The translations under genes were made by a program, and so were the position numbers. A stretch of 64,000 nt of DNA from Propionispora vibrioides (GTDB lineage Bacteria > Bacillota > Negativicutes > Propionisporales > Propionisporaceae): contig NZ_FODY01000013.1 of the NCBI RefSeq assembly GCF_900110485.1, forward strand, positions 1-64,000, given 5' to 3'. Position 1 is the first letter of the stretch; each line of letters starts with the position of its first letter. Below, in pieces: positions 58,559-64,000 of the stretch. The notes under the pieces were generated by a model. The model was not told the DNA's origin. It saw only the letters and a list, made by a program, of their open reading frames with translations, and ran no database searches.

Positions 58559-59485
58559 TTACGCCTGCTGGTCCATAGCCTGCTTACCGCGGCCAAACTG
58601 CGGCAGCGGAAGAATTCCCGTACCGATGGTAACCCCCAGAACAACCAGCACCAAAGCCGTAAGATGGTGCCAGCTTAGCTGCTCACCAAGAAAAAGCACC
58701 GAGGCAAATACGCCGATGACCGGACAGCCGTTTTGGAACAACGACGCCGTGGAAGCACCCAAATGCCTGATAGACACATTCCAAAGCAAGGCGCCCAATG
58801 CGGTACTGAAAAAACTGGAAAATAGCAGTACAGCTACCGGTATCCAGGAAGAATAAGCGGCATGGCCCCAGTCCGGATTGGCCGCAAACCCGACCAGGCC
58901 AAGCCCGGCGGCAGCCAACGCATGGCTGTAGGCGGTAACCGTTAACGGACTGGCATAAGAAGTAGCTGTTTTAACAAAAAGCGAGCCAATGACAAAGACC
59001 AGCGTGGCAATCCCCATCACAGCATCACCAAACAGACTGGCTCCGCTTTGTGCATTGGCCGCCACAACAAACAACAACCCACCAAATCCCAAAACCATGC
59101 CGGCTGCCTTGGCTGCCGTAAACTTCTCCTTTAAGAAATAACCGGCCAGCAGGGCCGTCATGAGCGGATTCATTCCTAAAATCAGCACGGCATGGGTGCC
59201 GCTGGTGGCTTTAATACCGAAAGTAAGGGCAATCTGATGCAAAAATATGCAAAACAAAGCGATTCCACCAACCGAAGGCCAGGCTTTTCGGGGAAGTCTC
59301 CAGCATTTCTGGACGATCATAACCGGCACCAGCAACAGGCTGGCCAGGCATAACCGGACAGGCGCCAGGACCAACGGCGGATAAAACTGCGTTAAATATT
59401 TTATTGCTACCGCATTCACACCCCATAGAATAACAACCCAGATGAGTATGACGATCATTTTATAATTAGGTTTACCCGTTTCCAA
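58559..59485 (-). CDS. EamA/DMT-superfamily transporter
   Basis: An integral membrane protein of about 308 residues with ten hydrophobic segments in two EamA repeats (first NAVAIKYLTQFYPPLVLAPVRLCLASLLLVP; second SFFSTALGALLWNVSIRHLGASTASLFQNGCPVIGVFASVLFLGEQLSWHHLTALVLVVLGV). Members export amino acids, nucleosides or other metabolites. The start is probably TTG 59485 (GGAG, 8 nt), with GTG 59494 as alternative. It lies 80 bp upstream of deoD. A purine-related substrate is possible but unsupported. Confidence 0.9.
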   Translation of the reverse strand: METGKPNYKMIVILIWVVILWGVNAVAIKYLTQFYPPLVLAPVRLCLASLLLVPVMIVQKCWRLPRKAWPSVGGIALFCIFLHQIALTFGIKATSGTHAVLILGMNPLMTALLAGYFLKEKFTAAKAAGMVLGFGGLLFVVAANAQSGASLFGDAVMGIATLVFVIGSLFVKTATSYASPLTVTAYSHALAAAGLGLVGFAANPDWGHAAYSSWIPVAVLLFSSFFSTALGALLWNVSIRHLGASTASLFQNGCPVIGVFASVLFLGEQLSWHHLTALVLVVLGVTIGTGILPLPQFGRGKQAMDQQA

Positions 59486-59614
59486 TTGATTCACTCCAGC
59501 TATTGTCTATGTAAAAATTCCTCTAAAATCGTATCACATTTTTCCGGAAGCGGAAACCCTAAATCCTTTTTCTTTTTTAAAAACCGCCATTACACTCAAC
59601 CCGGGAAAATCCAT

Positions 59615-60610
59615 TTAACTTGTCTTAAGCCTGTTCCCCGGACATAGTGTATGATCGGTAAACCACCGGCACGCCGGTATCGTGCCGCCACAGCCAAAAC
59701 ACTTGTTTACCGGTTCCCCCTGCAACACGTGATTAGCAAAAGCAGGATCGGTAAACATTCCCCGGCCAATAGCCACTACATCGGCGTAGTCGTTATCCAG
59801 CAAAAAACGTACCTGTTCTGCTGTACGGATTTCATTCACCGCGATAACAGGGATATGTACCTCTTTTTTAATGATATAGCCACTGTATGTGGTCGGACTA
59901 CAGATAAATCCGTCAGGCACAGGCGTTTCCGGCGGCTTCATGCCAAAAGAAATATGCAGCAAATCAACCCCGGCACTTTCAAAGGCCCGGGCTGTTTCTA
60001 TGCCTTGACGGCTTTCCGGCAAATAGGCTCCCATCCGTACACTCACGATAAACCGGTCATGGACAGAACTGCGAATATCCGGTAATAGGTCCGTCAAAAT
60101 TCGGGTTCTATTTAGGGCATTGCCTCCATAGCAATCGGTTCGCTGATTGTATGACGCGTCAATAAACTTACATAAAGTATATCCATGAGCAAAGTGGTAT
60201 TCCACGCCGTCAAAGCCCATGTCACAGGCAGCCAGGGCAGCCTGCTTCATATCCGCCTGCATGGCCTGGATATCGTCGATGGCTAACTGATTGATATCCA
60301 TATCACCGCAAGAGAGCTGCATCATGACCACTGCACCGTAATCATGACAGTTCCCGGCAATCTGCCGCAATACTCTCCGGTTGTCAGCCGACCACATATC
60401 CGTGGCCTGCGCGGCACCGAGAACCCGGGTAGCCTGCAAAATAATAAGGCCTGCCCCGCCTTTTGCCCGGTCCGTATAATGTTCAATATGCTGCCGGCCA
60501 TAGTAGGAGCCGTTGTCTCCCCGGAAGGAAAAAGTAACCATGGGAGCCATAGCAATTCGATTTTTCACCCGGTTCCCGCGAATCATGATATCGTCGGCTA
60601 ACTTAGCCAC
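59615..60610 (-). CDS. Old yellow enzyme family flavin oxidoreductase
   Basis: A 331-residue FMN-dependent TIM barrel of the NADH:flavin oxidoreductase/12-oxophytodienoate reductase family. The N-terminal NRIAMAPMVTFSFRGDNG, the GFDGVEYHFAHGYTLCKFIDASYNQRTDCYGGN segment (substrate/catalytic region) and the VDLLHISFGM and AVNEIRTAEQ phosphate-binding strands are typical. The C-terminal KCFGCGGTIPACRWF has cysteines that could start the Fe-S ligand set seen in longer family members, but the protein ends soon after, so a second domain is absent. It likely reduces an activated alkene. GTG start after GGGGGAAGC. Confidence 0.88.
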   Translation of the reverse strand: MAKLADDIMIRGNRVKNRIAMAPMVTFSFRGDNGSYYGRQHIEHYTDRAKGGAGLIILQATRVLGAAQATDMWSADNRRVLRQIAGNCHDYGAVVMMQLSCGDMDINQLAIDDIQAMQADMKQAALAACDMGFDGVEYHFAHGYTLCKFIDASYNQRTDCYGGNALNRTRILTDLLPDIRSSVHDRFIVSVRMGAYLPESRQGIETARAFESAGVDLLHISFGMKPPETPVPDGFICSPTTYSGYIIKKEVHIPVIAVNEIRTAEQVRFLLDNDYADVVAIGRGMFTDPAFANHVLQGEPVNKCFGCGGTIPACRWFTDHTLCPGNRLKTS

Positions 60611-60695
60611 ACCGCTTCCCCCTTACCATTTGATATTCCATCATCCAGCTCTGACATTCTCTTATCTATTATACACCTCGCCGCACCTACTTTGG

Positions 60696-61388
60696 TTAGC
60701 TTTTTCCCATCAGGCGGTAACCGACACCCGACTCGGTGATAATATAGCGCGGCTGCGCCGAATCGGCTTCAATTTTCCGCCTCAGTTGTCCGATATAGAC
60801 ACGGATGTAGTGCGTATCATTATTGTAGTCGTTACCCCAAACCGCCTTTAGCAGTTGCTTGTGCGTCAGTACACGGCCGGCATGCTGCGCCATGACCTTG
60901 ATAATTTCGTATTCAGTGGGCGTCAGCTTCACTTCCCTGCCGTCTACCGTCACCGTCCGCTGCAACAGGTCGACCGCCAGCCCGCCGCAGGTAAGCACCG
61001 GCTCATCCTCCACCTGGGCCATCCGTCGGAGACAGACCCGCATGCGCGCCATGAGTTCTCCCATACCAAAGGGTTTTGTCACATAATCATCGGCACCGGC
61101 ATCGAGGGCTTCGATTTTTTCCTGCTCCTGGTCACGGGCCGTCAAGACAATAATCGGCACCTGGGACCACTCCCGCACCTGCAGCACCACCTCTTTACCG
61201 TCCATGTCGGGCAAGCCTAAGTCGACAATCATGATATCCGGTTTCATGATCGCCGCCCGGACCACACCGTCCTTGCCGGTCAGTACACCTTCAAACAGGT
61301 AACCCTGAACCTGCAGTGACACACGCAGCAGCTTTTGGATCTGTGGCTCGTCATCAATAACCAATACCCGTAATTTCTTTTCATTCAT
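60696..61388 (-). CDS. kdpE: Response regulator KdpE (OmpR type)
   Basis: A 230-residue regulator from ATG 61388 (after AGAGGTGAGTCGG; the open frame continues upstream to 61505 but overlaps kdpD). The receiver domain has the phosphoacceptor aspartate in IMIVDLGLPDMDGKE and the lysine in DDYVTKPFG. The C-terminal OmpR winged helix (LTPTEYEIIKVMAQHAGRVLTHKQLLKAVWG ... DTHYIRVYIGQLRRKIEAD) is typical of KdpE. It activates kdp potassium-ATPase genes when potassium is low. It is 13 bp downstream of kdpD. The kdpABC genes would lie beyond the right window edge, if adjacent. Confidence 0.93.
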   Translation of the reverse strand: MNEKKLRVLVIDDEPQIQKLLRVSLQVQGYLFEGVLTGKDGVVRAAIMKPDIMIVDLGLPDMDGKEVVLQVREWSQVPIIVLTARDQEQEKIEALDAGADDYVTKPFGMGELMARMRVCLRRMAQVEDEPVLTCGGLAVDLLQRTVTVDGREVKLTPTEYEIIKVMAQHAGRVLTHKQLLKAVWGNDYNNDTHYIRVYIGQLRRKIEADSAQPRYIITESGVGYRLMGKS

Positions 61389-61401
61389 CCGACTCACCTC
61401 T

Positions 61402-64000
61402 TTAAGGATTTGTGCCGTCACTGGAGACCGGCAGGCGAATAGAGATTTGCGCACCGCCGTCAGGATGATTCTCCGCCCAGATAACTCCTTTGTGGGCTTC
61501 CACAATACCTTTACAAATGGATAATCCTAAACCGGTGCCGGACACTTTTCGCACCTGCGGGGCCCGGTAAAACTTTTCAAAGATGCGCTCCCGGTCTTCC
61601 CTGCCGATTCCCGGCCCCTCATCCCTTACACTGAGCACCACCTGGCTCCCGTCTTGCGCCGCGCTGACGGTAATGGGACTTCCCTGCGGTGAATACTTGA
61701 TCGCGTTGTCCAGCAGGTTAATCAGCACCTGTTCCAGCAGAACACAGTCGGCCCGGAGCAGAGGCAATGTTTCCGGCAATTTAGTAATTAATGTATGAGT
61801 TTGTTTTCTTTCGCTAATACGGCGCCAGGCCGATCCCACCATATCCTCTATATCGCACCAGTCGGTTTTTAGCTGCAGCATGCCGCTCTCCTGCCTGGCC
61901 GTATCCAGCAGATTGTTGACTACCCGTTCCATCCGGGCCGCTCCATACAAAATGGTTTCCAACAATTCGGTCCGCAATTCCTCCGGGTATTGAATATCCG
62001 GATCAAGCAACGTGGACACTGCTCCGGTTATGGTCGCCAAAGGCGTCCGCAGTTCATGGGACACCGAATTAAAGAGCGCCATCCGAAGTCTGTCCGACTC
62101 TACAACTAACGCAGCCTGCTGCGCCTGGCGGGCCAGGGTTACCCGCTCGATGGCCATGGCCGCCAAACCGGACCAGGCATCAATCAGGCGTTTCTCCTCC
62201 GGAGTCACCGGCTGCGTGCCGATGCGCACCCCGAACACCCCGCCCACGTTTTCTCCGGCCGTCAACGGCACATAGAGATTCTCAGCCCCCGGCAGCGTTT
62301 CTGTGGAACAGCCTGCCACCCGCCGATTTTTATAAGACCAGACCGCTACGGCATATTCAGCGTCGGATAAAGAAAAATCCTCAACCAAAGCAAACCGGCT
62401 GCTGTCATAGCTTCCCGCCAGATACAGCTTACCGCTTTTATCCGGGCACAGTACCAGCGTATCCCGTCCGATGGTTTCGCCGGCGTGCCGCACCAGCTCC
62501 CGGCAAATAAACTCCAGGTCAATAACGGCGGCGATTTCCCGGCTGAATTTATATAAGGCCCGGATACCGCGTTCCCTGAGTTGAGCTGCTTTGGCCTCCC
62601 GCCGCAGCCATTCCGTCCGGCCGCCAATCAAAAAAGAAACCAAGAGAAAAATCGCGAAGCTCCAGACAAAGCGAAAATCATAGACGGAGAAGGTAAACAG
62701 CGGCGGGACAAACAAATAATCAAAACATGATACGCTGATCACCGCTGTGAAATAGGAAGGCCACCGGCCCCACCAAACGGCGGACAACAGCACCGGCAGC
62801 AGGTATAGCAGCGCCACATTGACCAGTTCCCAATGGTCTCTGCCCAGCCAGCCTGCCAGGGTGACCAGAGCGGTCATGGCCAGCCCGCCGGCAAAAGGCA
62901 TCATCCCGGCAAAAGAAGTAGTAGGAATTACCGTCTTGATTTCGGGACGTTTTTCCTCTTCCACCGTCCCCTGGATGACATACACATGAATACCGCCGCT
63001 GGCCCGGATCAACCGGTCCACAAAGGATTTGCGAAAAAGGTCCTGCAGGTGGGTATTGCCCGATTTGCCGACTACGATGGCGGTAACATTATGGGTTCGC
63101 GCTACTTCCAGAATTTCCTTCACCAGATCATTGCCTACCACCATAAGCGTCCTGGCCCCCAGTTCTTCGGCTAACCGCATATTGCGGGCAATCCGGTCCC
63201 GTTCTTTATCGCCCAGAGGAAAGCGCCGCTGCGCCGTCTCGATATGGACGGCGAGAAACTCGGCATGCAAGCCGCTGGCAAACCGGTGCGCCGCCCGGAT
63301 CAGTTGGGCGGAAAAAGGGCTGGGGCTTACGCATACCATGATGCGGCCGGCAGCCGGCCAGGGCCCGGCAATCTGTTTCTGACGCATGTACTCGTTCAGG
63401 TCCTGGTCAACCCGGCTGGCGGTAAAGCGCAGGGCCAGCTCGCGCAGCGCGTTGATGTTGCCCAGGCGGAAAAAATTCTTTAAAGCCTGCTGCACCTGTC
63501 CCTGGCGGTATACCTTGCCCTCCTGCAGGCGCTTGATCAATTCCTCCGGCGGAATATCGATCAACTGAATATTATCTGCCTGGGCCAGAACATAATCAGG
63601 CACCGTTTCCCGTACAATCACGCCGGTAATTTGAGCTACCACATCGTTCAGGCTCTCCATATGCTGAATATTGACGGTGGTATAAACGTGGATGCCGGCA
63701 ACCAATAATTCTTCCACATCCTGATACCTTCGCACATGGCGGGAGCCGGGAATATTGGTATGAGCCAGTTCGTCCACCAGCACCAGTTCGGGTTGCTGCA
63801 GCAGCACGGCATCAATATCCATTTCCTGCATGACCCGGTCCCGGTATACCAGTTCCCGCGGCGGAATTCCGGGTATGCCGGCCGCCAGTCTTTCCGTTTC
63901 CGGGCGGCCGTGCGTTTCAATCCAGCCGGTCAGGACACGCACACCGTCCGCTTTGCGTTCATGGGCCGCTTCCAGCATTTTATACGTTTTTCCCACACCG
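61402..64000 (-). CDS. kdpD: Sensor histidine kinase KdpD (5' end outside window)
   Basis: At least 865 residues, cut at the window end; the Walker A remnant GVGKTY is encoded at the very edge. In order it shows the N-terminal KdpD domain (DVRVLTGWIETHGRPETE, LVDELAHTNIPGSRH), a UspA-like domain (IMVCVSPSPFSAQLIRAAHRFASG), four transmembrane helices (about 365-470, DUF4118), a GAF domain and a kinase core. The core has the phosphorylated histidine in SVSHELRTPLATITGA, the N box LINLLDNAIKYSP and the G boxes DEGPGIG and GTGLGLSICKGIVEAH. It senses potassium limitation and phosphorylates KdpE. Confidence 0.95.
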   Translation of the reverse strand, partial: GVGKTYKMLEAAHERKADGVRVLTGWIETHGRPETERLAAGIPGIPPRELVYRDRVMQEMDIDAVLLQQPELVLVDELAHTNIPGSRHVRRYQDVEELLVAGIHVYTTVNIQHMESLNDVVAQITGVIVRETVPDYVLAQADNIQLIDIPPEELIKRLQEGKVYRQGQVQQALKNFFRLGNINALRELALRFTASRVDQDLNEYMRQKQIAGPWPAAGRIMVCVSPSPFSAQLIRAAHRFASGLHAEFLAVHIETAQRRFPLGDKERDRIARNMRLAEELGARTLMVVGNDLVKEILEVARTHNVTAIVVGKSGNTHLQDLFRKSFVDRLIRASGGIHVYVIQGTVEEEKRPEIKTVIPTTSFAGMMPFAGGLAMTALVTLAGWLGRDHWELVNVALLYLLPVLLSAVWWGRWPSYFTAVISVSCFDYLFVPPLFTFSVYDFRFVWSFAIFLLVSFLIGGRTEWLRREAKAAQLRERGIRALYKFSREIAAVIDLEFICRELVRHAGETIGRDTLVLCPDKSGKLYLAGSYDSSRFALVEDFSLSDAEYAVAVWSYKNRRVAGCSTETLPGAENLYVPLTAGENVGGVFGVRIGTQPVTPEEKRLIDAWSGLAAMAIERVTLARQAQQAALVVESDRLRMALFNSVSHELRTPLATITGAVSTLLDPDIQYPEELRTELLETILYGAARMERVVNNLLDTARQESGMLQLKTDWCDIEDMVGSAWRRISERKQTHTLITKLPETLPLLRADCVLLEQVLINLLDNAIKYSPQGSPITVSAAQDGSQVVLSVRDEGPGIGREDRERIFEKFYRAPQVRKVSGTGLGLSICKGIVEAHKGVIWAENHPDGGAQISIRLPVSSDGTNP

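Noticed and set aside
1-64000. CRISPR array, rRNA or tRNA genes
   Set aside because: No regularly spaced direct repeats and no recognisable rRNA or tRNA cloverleaf sequence were found on either strand.

Overview
The window reads like a chromosomal segment from a diderm, spore-forming-type Firmicute (class Negativicutes, probably a Sporomusaceae relative; the family level is inference). Most genes have strong AGGAGG-type ribosome binding sites and Firmicute-style PRD/PTS regulators, YtaF, PucR, KimA and LytTR/DUF3021 genes. Yet the window also carries an outer-membrane BamA with signal peptide and POTRA domains, and an RND efflux pump. That mix is typical of Negativicutes.

Layout. Positions 1-331 look like the 5' end of a group II intron on the minus strand. 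A small secreted protein and bamA follow (531-2975), then an Asp/Glu racemase. A minus-strand PTS operon runs from 9742 down to 3944: an UlaR/MtlR-like regulator carrying its own EIIA domain, EIIB, EIIC, a TPR-like protein, a class II aldolase and a P-loop kinase-like protein. At 10-12 kb are a DUF2284 protein and a LytTR/DUF3021 pair. At 12-20 kb lies the most unusual locus: a 1672-residue tandem P-type ATPase (degenerate P1B-like half plus intact Ca-ATPase-like half), flanked by proteins that share a short membrane-proximal module resembling mycobacterial PacL/DUF1490 proteins, one of them joined to a ferritin-like helical segment. Next come ytaF, an MCP, a QueG-like Fe-S protein and a diguanylate cyclase (20-26 kb).

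A probable omega-amino-acid (GABA-like) catabolic locus covers 26.4-34.8 kb: aminotransferase, PucR regulator, aldehyde dehydrogenase, a second class III aminotransferase and an amino-acid ABC importer. The KimA potassium importer follows (35-37 kb), then a HAD phosphatase and a mannitol PTS operon (mtlA-mtlR-mtlF-mtlD) that continues into hexulose-6-phosphate synthase and isomerase genes (38.4-44.9 kb). At 45-50 kb are a 36-residue membrane peptide, an aminotransferase, and a divergent GntR/alcohol dehydrogenase versus aldolase locus with two identical 20-bp operators. At 50-57.6 kb are a truncated deoD copy, an IS630-type remnant, a universal stress protein and a TetR-controlled RND pump without an outer-membrane channel. 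The end holds deoD, a DMT exporter, an ene-reductase-type flavoprotein and kdpE/kdpD; kdpD is cut by the window edge.

A 166-bp MITE-like element with 17-bp terminal inverted repeats and probable TA targets occurs four times (10665, 27896, 33897, 38232). A second hairpin-rich interspersed repeat is seen upstream of kimA and upstream of the aminotransferase at 45721. All family assignments come from reading the translations; no database search was run.
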